64,000 nucleotides of DNA from Actinomyces timonensis DSM 23838 (GCF_000295095.1 NZ_JH806632.1:799253-863252); one strand, 5' to 3'. Counted from the first letter of the stretch, positions 23,669-33,508 are shown. Numbers and translations: made by a program. The notes: generated from the letters alone by a model not told the origin.

Positions 23669-25021
23669 ATGACTCCCTCGCCCCTGCACCCCGCCGCCTC
23701 GACCCTCCCACCCCTCAGCCGCCGAACTCTCATCGCCCTGGCCGCGCTCACCGCCGGCTCTCTCGCCGCTTGCTCCAGCAAACCCCCGCGCCCGTCCATC
23801 GGCGGCGAGCAACTCATCGGCTCGGTCGCCCGCACGGCCGTGCCCGTGTCGCGGGCCCCGGATCTGGCCTCCGCCGTCGCCGCCTGCGACACCCTCGGCG
23901 CGACGGCGCTGAGCGCCCAACTCGCTGACGGCGCGCATTCCAATGCCCTCGTCAGCCCCGCGTCCCTGGGGCTCAGCCTGGCGGCCGCCGCCCTGGGCGC
24001 CACCGACCCCGCCGCCCAGGGGATCAACACGGGCCTCGGCTGCGCCGATGAGGCCACGCGCAACACCACCTGGTCGGCCATCCAGAACGCCCTGCTGGCC
24101 TACGACGGCGACCCCTCGTCCTTCGACCTCTCGGCCAAGGCCCCCGAGAAGCCCCTCCTCCACGTGGCCTACCAGCTGCTCGTCATCGCCGAGGAGGGCC
24201 AGTCCACGGTGAACCAGGACTTCATCGACGGCGTCGGGCAGTGGTTCAGCGCCGATCTGCGCCGCTCCACTCCCGCGCAGGCGCGCGCGGTCCTCGACGC
24301 GTGGGCGAAGCTCCACACCGGCGGGCTCATCGAGAAGTCGGCGATCACACGCATGGACCCCGGCTTCGTCGTCCAGAACGCGGTGCTCTTCGCGGCGCGC
24401 TGGAAGACCATGTTCGAGGAGTCCAGCACCCATGACCAGGACTTCACCCTGCCCGATGGCGCCGTCGTCCAAGTGCCGATGATGCACCAATCGGCGCATA
24501 TGACCTGCACCATGGGGTCCTCTGGGGCCTCGGGCTGGAAGGTGCTGCGCGTGCCCTACTCCGAGGGCTTCGCCCTCGACATCATCCTTCCCGACGCCGG
24601 GACCCTCCCCGAATCACTTCCCGCCGACACGTGGGCGCGCGCCACCGCCCTGCTCGACGAGGCGACGTCCGAGGGCATTGAACCGGACGTCAAGCTCGCC
24701 CTGCCCCGGATCGACGTCACCACTCCCGGTGGCGGCTTCGACGTCCTGGCGGTGCTCGCCCCCCTCGGGATCGACGCCGTGCCCATGGGCAGGGCCGGCG
24801 AGGGCTGCGTCACCAGTGAGTACCGCCAGCAGGTGCGCCTCCTCATCCAGGAGGACGGCACGAAGGCCGCCGCGCTCTCCGAGCAGAAAGGCCTGGCCAT
24901 GGCGCCCGCCCCCGGCGAGACCACCGACTTCATCGTCGACCACCCCTACGCCATGCGCCTGCGCGACCTCAGCACCGGCCTCAGCCTCTTCGAGGCGATC
25001 ATCAACGACCCCCGCGGTTAG
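23669..25021 (+). CDS. Serpin-family protease inhibitor, lipoprotein
   Basis: 450 residues. The N-terminus has a twin-arginine-like SRRTL, a hydrophobic stretch and a lipobox LAAC at about residue 35, so the mature protein should be lipid-anchored outside. The serpin body follows: NALVSPASLGLSLAAAALGA, LLHVAYQLLV, FVVQNAVLFAARWKTMFEES, VPMMHQSA, and the hinge VRLLIQEDGTKAAALSE. The Gly-Thr-x-Ala-Ala-Ala hinge is the mark of an inhibitory serpin able to insert its reactive loop. Counting from the hinge, the scissile bond falls near Leu-Ala-Met-Ala, suggesting an elastase- or chymotrypsin-like target. FIVDHPYAMRLRD is the C-terminal signature. GAGAAT six bases before the ATG suggests a leaderless message. 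Confidence 0.88.
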   Translation: MTPSPLHPAASTLPPLSRRTLIALAALTAGSLAACSSKPPRPSIGGEQLIGSVARTAVPVSRAPDLASAVAACDTLGATALSAQLADGAHSNALVSPASLGLSLAAAALGATDPAAQGINTGLGCADEATRNTTWSAIQNALLAYDGDPSSFDLSAKAPEKPLLHVAYQLLVIAEEGQSTVNQDFIDGVGQWFSADLRRSTPAQARAVLDAWAKLHTGGLIEKSAITRMDPGFVVQNAVLFAARWKTMFEESSTHDQDFTLPDGAVVQVPMMHQSAHMTCTMGSSGASGWKVLRVPYSEGFALDIILPDAGTLPESLPADTWARATALLDEATSEGIEPDVKLALPRIDVTTPGGGFDVLAVLAPLGIDAVPMGRAGEGCVTSEYRQQVRLLIQEDGTKAAALSEQKGLAMAPAPGETTDFIVDHPYAMRLRDLSTGLSLFEAIINDPRG

Positions 25022-25038
25022 AGACCCGGGGAGGGGCA

Positions 25039-25135
25039 GTGGATTGATTCGCGGGGCTGGCATCGGGTCTGGCGGGAGCACCGGAGGGCGCCCAGCGCCC
25101 GATGGTACGGGGGACCGCCCCGCGAATCAATCCAC
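25039..25135. repeat. Intergenic palindrome with perfect 19-bp arms
   Basis: GTGGATTGATTCGCGGGGC at 25039-25057 and its exact reverse complement at 25117-25135 flank 59 bases. An inner CATCGGG/CCCGATG pair and a GC-rich core extend the stem. It starts 17 bases after the serpin stop. Arms of the same length occur after the GT87 gene but with unrelated sequence. Confidence 0.75.
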
Positions 25136-25192
25136 GGCCCCGACCCTCACGGGTCCTGCTCATGGCCGCGCATGAGGGACAATGGGCCGCCT

Positions 25193-28100
25193 ATGGACAC
25201 CACCAGTGCTGCCGGCGACGCCGGTGAGGACCACGGCAACCAGCGGGATCGCCGGGGCCGCCGCGCCTCCAACGGCCGCAGGGGCAACGGGAACCACCGC
25301 GGGAAGCGGCCCCGCCGCTCCTGGAAGGGCTTCACCCCCGAGCAGCTGGCCGAGCGGGCCGCCTCCGTCCCGGCGATCGTCTACCCCGACGAGCTCCCCG
25401 TCACCGCCCGCCGCGCCGAGATCGCCCAGGCGATCGAGCACAACCAGGTGGTCATCGTGGCCGGGGAGACCGGGAGCGGCAAGACCACGCAGATCCCCAA
25501 GATCTGCCTGGAGCTCGGCCGCGGCATCACCGGCATGATCGGCCACACCCAGCCCCGCCGCATCGCCGCGCGCTCCGTGGCCGAGCGCATCGCCGATGAG
25601 CTGGGGACCCGCATCTCCTCCGAGGGGATCGTCGGCTACCAGGTTCGCTTCACCGAGGAGGTCGGGACGCGCACCCTCATCAAGCTCATGACCGACGGCA
25701 TCCTCCTGGCGGAGATCCAGTCGGACCCCATGCTCGCCCGCTACGACACGATCATCGTCGACGAGGCCCACGAGCGCAGCCTCAACATCGACTTCATCCT
25801 GGGCTACCTCGCCCGCCTCCTGCCGGGCCGCCCCGATCTCAAGGTCATCATCACCTCGGCCACCATCGACTCCGAGCGCTTCGCCGAGCACTTCGGCACC
25901 GAGCTCTCGCGCCCGGCCGCCGCTGGCCAGGGCGCCACCGGTCAGGCGGCGCCCTCCTCCTCCGGCACCGGTGAGGAGGCCGCCCCGCCCGACGCCGCCG
26001 CCCTCACCGCCCGCATTCCCGCGCCGATCATCGAGGTCACGGGCCGCACCTACCCCGTCGAGATCCGTTACCGCCCCCTTGCCGCGGACGAGCCCGACGA
26101 CGGCGAGGGCGCTCCCGGCGCCGCTCAGGCGGGTTCGGGCCACGCCGCCGCTCCGGCTGAGCCCGGAGAGCTCACCGAGGCCGAGCTCGACGCCCTGACC
26201 TCGCCCGACCCGGCGGTGCGCGCCGCTGCCCGGGCCCGGCGCGAGGCGGTGCGAGCCTCGGCCGCTGCCTCCGCGCCGCGGTCCCACGGCTCCCGCCGGG
26301 GCGGGGAGGGCGAGCCGCGCGACCAGGTCACGGGCATCCTCGACGCCGTCGACGAGCTCCTGGGGGCAGGGCCCGGCGACATCCTCGTCTTCCTCGCGGG
26401 CGAGCGGGATATCCGCGACACCGAGTCGGCCCTGGCCGACCACCTGGGCCCGCGCCTCGTTGTCGACGGCCGCTCACGGCTCCCCGGCGGCGTCGAGGTC
26501 GTGCCCCTCTACTCGCGCCTGAGCGCCGCCGAGCAGCACCGCGTCTTCGAGTCGCACTCCACGCGGCGGATCGTCCTGGCCACGAACGTCGCCGAGACCT
26601 CCCTGACGGTGCCCGGCATCCGCTACGTCATCGACCCGGGGCTGGCCCGCATCTCGCGCTACTCCAACCGCACGAAGGTCCAGCGCCTGCCCATCGAGCC
26701 GATCAGCCAGGCCAGCGCCAACCAGCGCTCGGGCCGCTGCGGGCGCCTGGCCGACGGTATCGCCATCCGCCTGTACTCCCAGGCGGATTTCGACTCCCGC
26801 CCCCAGTACACCGAGCCGGAGATCCTGCGCACGTCGCTGGCCAGCGTCATCCTGCAGATGGCGGCCCTCGGGCTCGGCGCCGTGGAGGACTTCCCCTTCA
26901 TCGACGCCCCGGACCGGCGGGCCGTGCGCGACGGCATCGCCCTGCTCGCCGAGATCGGCGCGATCGATCCCGACGGCGCCACTCGCGCGAGTGGGCCCCG
27001 CCTGACCGCCGTCGGGAGGCGCCTGGCACGGCTGCCCATCGACCCGCGCCTGGGGCGGATGCTCCTTGAGGCCGGCGAACTGGGCTGCGCCGGGGAGGTG
27101 CTCGTCATCGTGGCGGCACTGTCCATCCAGGACGTGCGCGAGCGTCCCGTGGACAAGCAGGAGGCCTCCGACGCCCTGCACCGGCGCTTCGCGGACCCCA
27201 CGAGCGATTTCCTCACCTATCTCAACCTGTGGCGCTACCTGCGCACCCAGTCCCGCGAGCTGTCCGGATCGGCGTTCCGGCGCATGTGCCGCGCCGAGTT
27301 CCTGCACTACCTGCGCGTGCGCGAGTGGATGGACGTCCACACTCAGCTGCGCCAGATGTCGCGGCAGCTGGGACTCGACACCGCCCCCGTCGAGCTGCCG
27401 ACGGCGCGCGCCATCCGGGCCGCCGGGGCCGCCCTGGAGCCCGGCTCGCACGCGGCCCAGATCGCCCACGGGGATGTGGCGGCCGCCGTCGTCGCGCTCG
27501 GGCGCAGCGCGGACACGCCCGATGCCGACGCCATCCACCGCTCCCTGCTCGTGGGGCTGCTGTCTAATGTGGGCAACTGGGACGAGCGGCGCCGCGAGTA
27601 CGCGGGGGCGCGGGGCACGCGCTTCACGATCTGGCCCGGCTCGGGGCTGCGCCGCAAGACCTATGACTGGGTGATGACGGCGGAGCTGGTGGAGACCTCC
27701 CGGCTCTTCGCGCGCACCGTGGCGAAGGTCGATGAGCGGTGGATCGAGGAGGCGGCCGGGCGCGCGGGCCTGCTGCGCCGCGTCTACGGCGAGCCCTACT
27801 GGTCCACGCGCCACGGCGCCGCGATGGTCCACGAGAAGGTCATGCTCTATGGGATGACGCTCGTGGCGGACCGCCCCTCGACGCTGGCCTCGGTGGGCAC
27901 GGACTCGGCGCGGCAGGTGGCCCGGGAGATGTTCATCCGCTCCGGGCTCGTCGAGGGCGGCTGGCATGCCCGGCACGGCTTCGTCGAGCGCAACCGCGAC
28001 CTCCTGGAGGAGCTGGGGGACGTGGAGCGGCGGCGCCGCGAGCACGGCCTGCTGGCCAGTGACGAGGCGCTGTTCGACTTCTACGACGACCGCCTTCCCG

Positions 28101-29998
28101 ATGACATCTATGGCGCCGCGGACTTCGACGCCTGGTGGAAGCGGGAGCGGGGCCGCCGCCCGGACCTCCTCGACTTCACGCACGAGCTGCTGCTGCCCGG
28201 CGGCGACGACGCCACGGGCTACCCGGACACATGGACGCAGGGCGACCTCACCCTGGGCCTGGAGTACGTCTTCGAGCCGGGGCATCCTCACGACGGCGTC
28301 GCCGTGCGGGTGCCGATCGAGGTTTTGGGGCGTCTGGAGCCCACCGGCTTCGACTGGCTCGTGCCGGGGATGCGGCCCGAGCTCGTGGTGGCCACGATCC
28401 GCGCCCTGCCCAAGCGGGTGCGCCGCCAGCTCGTGCCCGCCCCGGATGTGGGCGCGCAGGTGTGGGCGGTACTGCGCGAGGAGTACCCGACGCCGCCCGG
28501 TGCCTCCTGCCCGGATACTCCCTTCGAGGAGGCCTTCGCGGCGGTGGTGGGGCGCCTGCGGGGCGTGGAGATCGGCGACGACGACTGGGCCGAGGCCGCG
28601 CAGCGCCTGCCCGATCACCTGTCGATCGCCTTCGTGGCGCTCGACGCCCGGGGGAAGGTCCTGGGCCGAGGCAAGGACCTCGTGGCCCTGCAACGGCGGC
28701 TGTCGGGGCGCACGGAGGAGGCCGTGCGCTCGGCGGTGCGCGGGGCGCTGGCCCAGGCGATGGAGGAGACGCAGGCACGGGCCGGAGGGAGCGGCGGATC
28801 GCGGGGCTCGGGGACGACGAAGCGCGAGCACGGCAAGGGCCGCGGCAAGCGGGCCGGGACGGGCGCGCGGAACGGGCCGAGCGCTGGCGACGGCGCGGGG
28901 CTCGCCGAGCGTGCGGGCCTGGAGGACTGGCCGAGCGGCCTGGCCGGCCTCACCGGCCCGGATTCCTCGACGATCCCCACCACAGTGGAGTCGGCGGGCA
29001 GGGCTGGGCTCGTCGTGCGCGGATACCCGGCCCTCGTGGCCAGCGGCGGCGCGAAGCGGCTGCGGCCAGGCGGCGCCAGTGGCAGCGGCGGGCGGCTCGC
29101 CGCCCAGGGCTCGGGTGCCAGGGGATCGGGCGGCACAGACTCGGCGAAGAAGCGCGCCGCGAAGCGGGGCGGCGCGGCGGGCGGGCGGCAGGCGCCCACA
29201 GGCCCCGCCGCGGATCTGACGATCCTGCCGGACGCCGTCGCCCAGGAGCGGGAGCACCCCGCGGGGGTCATCGCCCTGGCGCTGGCGCGCACGGCGCTGC
29301 CGACGGGACGGATCACGAGCCGTTGGAGCGGCAAGGAGTCGCTCATGCTCGCGGCGAGCCCGTACCGGTCCACCGAGGCGCTCGTGGCTGACCTCCAGCT
29401 GGCGGCGGCGCGCGCCGTCGCCGAGCAGTGGGCGTCCCGCACCGGCCGCAGACTCGCCGAGGTGCGGGACAAGGCGGCGTTCGCCGACCTCGTGGCCGCG
29501 ATGCGCGCCGGGCTGGAGGACGAGGTCCACCGGATCGCCCTCATCGTTGTCCGGGCGCTTGAGGCGCAGCGGGAGGTCCAGAAGGCGGTCGACCAGCACA
29601 CCTCCCTCACGCTGCTGACGACGCTGCAGGAGGTGCGCGAGCAGGCCGCCGGGCTCATCGCCGACGGCTTCATCACCGCCACGCCCGCGAGCCGCCTGCC
29701 GCACCTGCCCAGGTACATGACAGCGCTGGCGATGAGGGTGGAGCGGGCGGCCTCCTCGCCGTCGGCCGCCTCGCAGGACGCGGCCCTGGCCTATCAGGCG
29801 CGCGAGGCCCTCGCCGGGGTGGAGCGGGCGCGGGAGAGGGGCGCCGCCCTGCCGCCGGACGCGGCGCGCGAGGCGGCGCTCACCGAGGCGCGCTGGATGC
29901 TGGAGGAGCTGCGGGTGAGCCTGTTCGCGCAGACGCTGGGCACCTCCCAGAAAGTGAGCCCCCAGCGCATCACCAAACTCCTCGCCACCATCCCATAA
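25193..29998 (+). CDS. hrpA: ATP-dependent RNA helicase HrpA
   Basis: About 1600 residues, DEAH-box helicase of the HrpA family. The start at 25193 is the second ATG; one seven codons earlier is possible. After a basic Arg/Gly/Asn-rich tail come GETGSGKTTQIPK (Walker A), DEAHERSLN, TSATID, and QRSGRCGRLADG (motif VI). An Ala/Gly/Pro-rich insert of about 120 residues separates the two RecA-like domains. The long C-terminal DUF3418-type region is interrupted at about residues 1180-1340 by low-complexity Gly/Arg/Lys sequence. In E. coli HrpA resolves stalled ribosomes and processes mRNA; the role here is taken from the family. It ends 15 bases before an intergenic repeat. Confidence 0.92.
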   Translation: MDTTSAAGDAGEDHGNQRDRRGRRASNGRRGNGNHRGKRPRRSWKGFTPEQLAERAASVPAIVYPDELPVTARRAEIAQAIEHNQVVIVAGETGSGKTTQIPKICLELGRGITGMIGHTQPRRIAARSVAERIADELGTRISSEGIVGYQVRFTEEVGTRTLIKLMTDGILLAEIQSDPMLARYDTIIVDEAHERSLNIDFILGYLARLLPGRPDLKVIITSATIDSERFAEHFGTELSRPAAAGQGATGQAAPSSSGTGEEAAPPDAAALTARIPAPIIEVTGRTYPVEIRYRPLAADEPDDGEGAPGAAQAGSGHAAAPAEPGELTEAELDALTSPDPAVRAAARARREAVRASAAASAPRSHGSRRGGEGEPRDQVTGILDAVDELLGAGPGDILVFLAGERDIRDTESALADHLGPRLVVDGRSRLPGGVEVVPLYSRLSAAEQHRVFESHSTRRIVLATNVAETSLTVPGIRYVIDPGLARISRYSNRTKVQRLPIEPISQASANQRSGRCGRLADGIAIRLYSQADFDSRPQYTEPEILRTSLASVILQMAALGLGAVEDFPFIDAPDRRAVRDGIALLAEIGAIDPDGATRASGPRLTAVGRRLARLPIDPRLGRMLLEAGELGCAGEVLVIVAALSIQDVRERPVDKQEASDALHRRFADPTSDFLTYLNLWRYLRTQSRELSGSAFRRMCRAEFLHYLRVREWMDVHTQLRQMSRQLGLDTAPVELPTARAIRAAGAALEPGSHAAQIAHGDVAAAVVALGRSADTPDADAIHRSLLVGLLSNVGNWDERRREYAGARGTRFTIWPGSGLRRKTYDWVMTAELVETSRLFARTVAKVDERWIEEAAGRAGLLRRVYGEPYWSTRHGAAMVHEKVMLYGMTLVADRPSTLASVGTDSARQVAREMFIRSGLVEGGWHARHGFVERNRDLLEELGDVERRRREHGLLASDEALFDFYDDRLPDDIYGAADFDAWWKRERGRRPDLLDFTHELLLPGGDDATGYPDTWTQGDLTLGLEYVFEPGHPHDGVAVRVPIEVLGRLEPTGFDWLVPGMRPELVVATIRALPKRVRRQLVPAPDVGAQVWAVLREEYPTPPGASCPDTPFEEAFAAVVGRLRGVEIGDDDWAEAAQRLPDHLSIAFVALDARGKVLGRGKDLVALQRRLSGRTEEAVRSAVRGALAQAMEETQARAGGSGGSRGSGTTKREHGKGRGKRAGTGARNGPSAGDGAGLAERAGLEDWPSGLAGLTGPDSSTIPTTVESAGRAGLVVRGYPALVASGGAKRLRPGGASGSGGRLAAQGSGARGSGGTDSAKKRAAKRGGAAGGRQAPTGPAADLTILPDAVAQEREHPAGVIALALARTALPTGRITSRWSGKESLMLAASPYRSTEALVADLQLAAARAVAEQWASRTGRRLAEVRDKAAFADLVAAMRAGLEDEVHRIALIVVRALEAQREVQKAVDQHTSLTLLTTLQEVREQAAGLIADGFITATPASRLPHLPRYMTALAMRVERAASSPSAASQDAALAYQAREALAGVERARERGAALPPDAAREAALTEARWMLEELRVSLFAQTLGTSQKVSPQRITKLLATIP

Positions 29999-30013
29999 CC
30001 ACCCCCTATATCC

Positions 30014-30112
30014 GAGACCGGGCGAACAGCACGGCGAGATTTGGAACTCTCCAGTCAATCGCAATCTCGCCGTGCTGTTCGCCCGGTTTCGCCGTGCTGT
30101 TCGCCCGGTCTC
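30014..30112. repeat. GAGACCGGGCGAACAGCAC-type palindrome, copy 1
   Basis: One forward unit (30014-30040, ending in GGCGAGAT) faces two reverse-complement units (30064-30087 and 30086-30112). They are separated by 23 AT-richer bases. Starts 15 bases after the hrpA stop. The same unit occurs at 54786-54906. RNA from either strand would form a long stem with alternative pairings. Confidence 0.8.
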
Positions 30113-30191
30113 GGTGAGAGGGCGCGCGGCATGCCGCCCCTTGGGCAGTCGGGACCAGCCCTGCCCAGCCCGACCCAGCCCGGCCGCGCCC

Positions 30192-31652
30192 TCAGGCCGG
30201 GCGCAGGCCCTCGGCGGCCAGCGCTGCCCGGGCCCTGCCCCAGCGGCGGTCGTCGCGGAAGGCGAGCCAGAGGGAGTCGAGCCCCCGCTCGGCGACGGCG
30301 GCGTAGAAGGCCTCGGGCCCCCGCTCGGCGCCACGCCTGAGGGCTCGGGCGTTGATGATCTCCTCCTCGGTCCGGCCCCCGCCCAGGTGCGCGATGAAGG
30401 CGCGCCGGTCGGACCAGGCGGTGCCGGGATCGGACTCGTCGAGGTGGAGCCAGCGGTGCCCGGGCGCGATCCCGAGCGCGGCATCGCCCTCGATGGGCGG
30501 GGTGACCGGCTCCGTCCAGTCCCGCCCTTCCCTGGTGGCGAGGATCGAGGTGGGCCACACGACGCCGGTGTCGAGGTCGAGCCAGACGCCGTCGCGCTGG
30601 CCGCCAGCGGCGATGGAGGTCACCAGGGCTCCCAGGCGCAGCGGCAGGGGGGAGTCGGCGGGGCTCTCTCCCCGCAGCCTGGCCATGAGGAGCCCGGCGA
30701 GGACGTCGTCGCCGGGCCAGCCGCGCAGCTCGAGCTGCGTGATGGCGGCGAGCATCGCGGCTGTCATCGGCTCGCGCAGCGCATGGCCGGGGCCGTCGCT
30801 GGAGCGCCAGGTACCCGCCAGGCAGGCGCCGACCTGCTGGAGCGCGTGGCGGCAGTCGGCGCCGGTGATGGCGGCGACGAGCGAGGGGATGTCGCGTCTG
30901 GCCCGCGCCCTGCGCACCGCGCCGACGTCGACCGGCTCGGCCACGGGTGCGCCGAACTCCTCCAGGAACTCCAGGTGCCGGGGGCGCTCGCCCCACTCGC
31001 CGCGAGCGCCCCCACGATCCCGACGATCCCAGCGGTCCCGGGCCTCAGCGCGCTCGGCGGCCCTGCGGGCGCGGCGGCTGCGCGGGGCCTCGAAGGCCTC
31101 CGGCGCGGGCCTGGCCCCGGGCTCCCGGTCCTCCTCGGCGTCGGGTCTGCGGCGACCAGCGCCCCGGCGGTGCTCGACGTCGGGCCGGGTCCGGCCGTAC
31201 TGGTCCGGCAGGTCCCCCCATCCGCGGATCGGCTGCGGGCCGGTGATGCGTGGGCCGATGAGCTGCTCAACGCTGATCTTGTCGGTGACGGTGCAGCGGT
31301 AGACCCACCGGTCCGAGAGATCGAAGACGTAGCGCATCGTGTCCCCGCGCTCCAGGAGCGGCTTGACCGTCGTAGTGCCGGGCAGGACGCGGTCGAGAAT
31401 GGGGCCGCCGGTGGCGGCGCGGGCGGCGAGGTCGCGCTGGGGGACGTCGTCGATGATGCGGGTTCCATCCGCGAGGGCGAACTCGTGGTGGTGGGCGCGG
31501 TCCCAGCGGGCGAAGGCGAGGTCGATGGCGCGGGCGAGCTCGGCGAAGGTGGTCGACGGCGGCGCGATGAGATCGCGCCCGGGAGGCGGGTCGAGGTCAG
31601 TACCGCGACCACCCAGGAGCTCCACGGTGATGACCTGCCAGCGTCTCGCCAT
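30192..31652 (-). CDS. pRiA4b ORF-3-like domain joined to a UPF0158-like domain
   Basis: 486 residues from the ATG at 31650-31652. Residues 1-150 match the plasmid pRiA4b ORF-3 (IS1096 TnpR-like) domain: RRWQVITVELLGG, TFAELARAIDLAFARWDRAH, HHHEFALADGTRI and a later YVFDLSDRWVYRCTV. An Arg/Glu-rich linker follows (about 170-260). The C-terminal part contains WLDLDTGVVWPTSIL, RWLHLDESDPGTAW and RRWGRARAALAAEGL, resembling UPF0158 proteins. Neither domain has a known activity. The pRiA4b domain name comes from plasmids and an insertion sequence, but nothing mobile is seen here. Convergent with hrpA. Confidence 0.7.
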   Translation of the reverse strand: MARRWQVITVELLGGRGTDLDPPPGRDLIAPPSTTFAELARAIDLAFARWDRAHHHEFALADGTRIIDDVPQRDLAARAATGGPILDRVLPGTTTVKPLLERGDTMRYVFDLSDRWVYRCTVTDKISVEQLIGPRITGPQPIRGWGDLPDQYGRTRPDVEHRRGAGRRRPDAEEDREPGARPAPEAFEAPRSRRARRAAERAEARDRWDRRDRGGARGEWGERPRHLEFLEEFGAPVAEPVDVGAVRRARARRDIPSLVAAITGADCRHALQQVGACLAGTWRSSDGPGHALREPMTAAMLAAITQLELRGWPGDDVLAGLLMARLRGESPADSPLPLRLGALVTSIAAGGQRDGVWLDLDTGVVWPTSILATREGRDWTEPVTPPIEGDAALGIAPGHRWLHLDESDPGTAWSDRRAFIAHLGGGRTEEEIINARALRRGAERGPEAFYAAVAERGLDSLWLAFRDDRRWGRARAALAAEGLRPA

Positions 31653-31869
31653 GGCTCCGATGCTGCCATAGCCTCGCGGGGCGCGCATGGGTCCCAGGCT
31701 GGGAAAATCCTGGGGGTCGCGCCCGGGGCCCCACCGGGGCCTCCGCCGACCTGCGGCGCCTCCCGGACAACCGGCGGACGTGGCGCGCAGCACGATTCCA
31801 CGATGCGCGCGGCGGGGCCTCCCGGCGCGCCTCAGGGCCCCAAAACCCCTTCGGGCCTCTCAGATCCTC

Positions 31870-33468
31870 TCAGAGCACCGAGGACATGAGGCGGCAGACG
31901 TTGTCGATGTAGCGCAGGTAGCGGGGCTCGGCGGCCCACTGCTCACTCGTCAGCTCCTCGGAGACCGCCCGGTAGGCATCGTCGTTGGCGCGAAGGAGGT
32001 CGTCGAGGTCGCCCCCGAAGGCCAGCAGCATGACCTCGTAGTTGAGGGTGAAGCTGCGGAAGTCCATGTTGGATGAGCCGATGACCGCCACCTCGCCGTC
32101 GACCGTCATGTACTTGGAGTGCAGGACGGTGGGCGAGGGGTAGCGGAAGATCCGCACCCCGGCGGCCAGCAGCGCCGGGTAGTAGGAGCGCTGGGCGTGG
32201 TTGACGATGAACTGGTCGGACTCCTTGCCGACGAACAGCTCCACCCGCACGCCCCTGTAGGCGGCCGAGGTGATCGCGGCGAGCAGCGCCTCATCGGGGA
32301 TGAAGTAGGGGCTGGTGATGGACACGCGCCGAGTGGCCCCCTGGATGAGGGACAGGAACATCCGCAGGTTCGGCTCCAGGGGGTAGCCGGGCCCGGAGGG
32401 CACGAGCTGCATGGCGTTGATGACCGCGTCGGGCCGCCCGGGCCGGGGCGCCGCGGAGCCGACGAGGGGGGCGGGCCCCTCCCCCAGATCGGGGATGGCC
32501 TCGGGCAGGGCCTCGGCGATCGTCGAGGTGGAGCGCTTGCGGACGGGCCGGGAAACGCCGGGCTTGCGCTTGTGAGCGGGACTGAGATCGAAGACGTCGA
32601 GGAGCTCGTCGGCCTCGAAGAGCCAGTCCATGGCGAAGACGGCCTGCGCCTCCGCGACGATCTCGCCGACGACCTCCACGGTGAGGTCCTTCCAGACGCG
32701 CCCCGCCCAGCGGTTGCGGCGCAGCAGGTAGGTGGGGTCGATGATGTTGTGGGAGCCGATGAAAGCCCGCTCACCGTCGATGATAAGGAGCTTGCGGTGA
32801 TTGCGCAGGTCGGGGCGGCGCCAGCGCAGGCGGAAGGGCAGCAGCGGCATCATGAGCCACCACTCGATGCCCGCCGCGCTCAGGCGCTTGCCCAGGCTCC
32901 GCCATCCGGGGTACTTGCGGCTGCCGAGGTGGTCGAGCAGGAGGCGCACCTTGACGCCGCGCCCGGCCGCGCGCTCGAGGGCGCTGTAGAAGACATCGGT
33001 GACGGGGTCCCAGGACTGGATGTAGCACTCGACGTTGACCGAGGTGGTGGCCTCGTCGATGGCGCGGGCCATGGCGGCGTAGGTCGCCGCGGAGTCGTCG
33101 TGGAGGGTGATGACCTCCCCGGTGAGGCAGGGCAGCCCGGTCAGGCGCCGGTTCATGCGGAGGATCGACTCGAGGTGCTCCGACTCGCTGGCCCCCGGCG
33201 GCGCGTCGGGGAGATGCGCGGTGTAGCGCAGCGCCATCTCGTTGACCTCCACCTGCTGGCGGTAGCGCTTGCCGGTCACGCGCGGGCTTCCCAGGAGCAG
33301 GTAGAGGGGGAGGCCGACGACGGGCAGGAGGAAGATGAGGACGAGCCACGCCGTCGACGACGACGGGCGGCGGTTCTCGGGGATGGTGCCCAGGGCGACG
33401 ATCTTGATGACGTACTCGATGGCGACCCACGCGGTGGCGAGGGTCGAGGGGAGCGTCATCAACCTCAT
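31870..33468 (-). CDS. cls: Cardiolipin synthase, phospholipase D family
   Basis: 532 residues, start fixed by CATCAT six bases before the ATG (leaderless). Two N-terminal transmembrane helices (about 10-28 and 38-60) anchor it. Two HKD motifs are visible: RNHRKLLIIDGERAFIGSHN and LHSKYMTVDGEVAVIGSSN, both with intact His, Lys and Asp. Bacterial Cls joins two phosphatidylglycerols, or uses CDP-diacylglycerol. An inserted basic, Ser/Pro-rich stretch at about 320-380 lies between the two catalytic halves. Downstream gene spacing does not suggest an operon. Confidence 0.9.
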   Translation of the reverse strand: MRLMTLPSTLATAWVAIEYVIKIVALGTIPENRRPSSSTAWLVLIFLLPVVGLPLYLLLGSPRVTGKRYRQQVEVNEMALRYTAHLPDAPPGASESEHLESILRMNRRLTGLPCLTGEVITLHDDSAATYAAMARAIDEATTSVNVECYIQSWDPVTDVFYSALERAAGRGVKVRLLLDHLGSRKYPGWRSLGKRLSAAGIEWWLMMPLLPFRLRWRRPDLRNHRKLLIIDGERAFIGSHNIIDPTYLLRRNRWAGRVWKDLTVEVVGEIVAEAQAVFAMDWLFEADELLDVFDLSPAHKRKPGVSRPVRKRSTSTIAEALPEAIPDLGEGPAPLVGSAAPRPGRPDAVINAMQLVPSGPGYPLEPNLRMFLSLIQGATRRVSITSPYFIPDEALLAAITSAAYRGVRVELFVGKESDQFIVNHAQRSYYPALLAAGVRIFRYPSPTVLHSKYMTVDGEVAVIGSSNMDFRSFTLNYEVMLLAFGGDLDDLLRANDDAYRAVSEELTSEQWAAEPRYLRYIDNVCRLMSSVL

Positions 33469-33508
33469 GGGCGCATGATGCCACGCGACAGGCGCGGGAC
33501 AACCGCGG

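Noticed and set aside
26474-30484. A 1336-codon open frame on the strand opposite hrpA
   Set aside because: It is the high-GC shadow of hrpA. The sense frame has all helicase motifs, while this one is His/Gly/Arg-rich with no recognisable domain.
30192-31652. Insertion-sequence protein because of its IS1096 TnpR-like domain name
   Set aside because: No inverted repeats, partner transposase or target duplication; the domain is widespread in non-mobile proteins.
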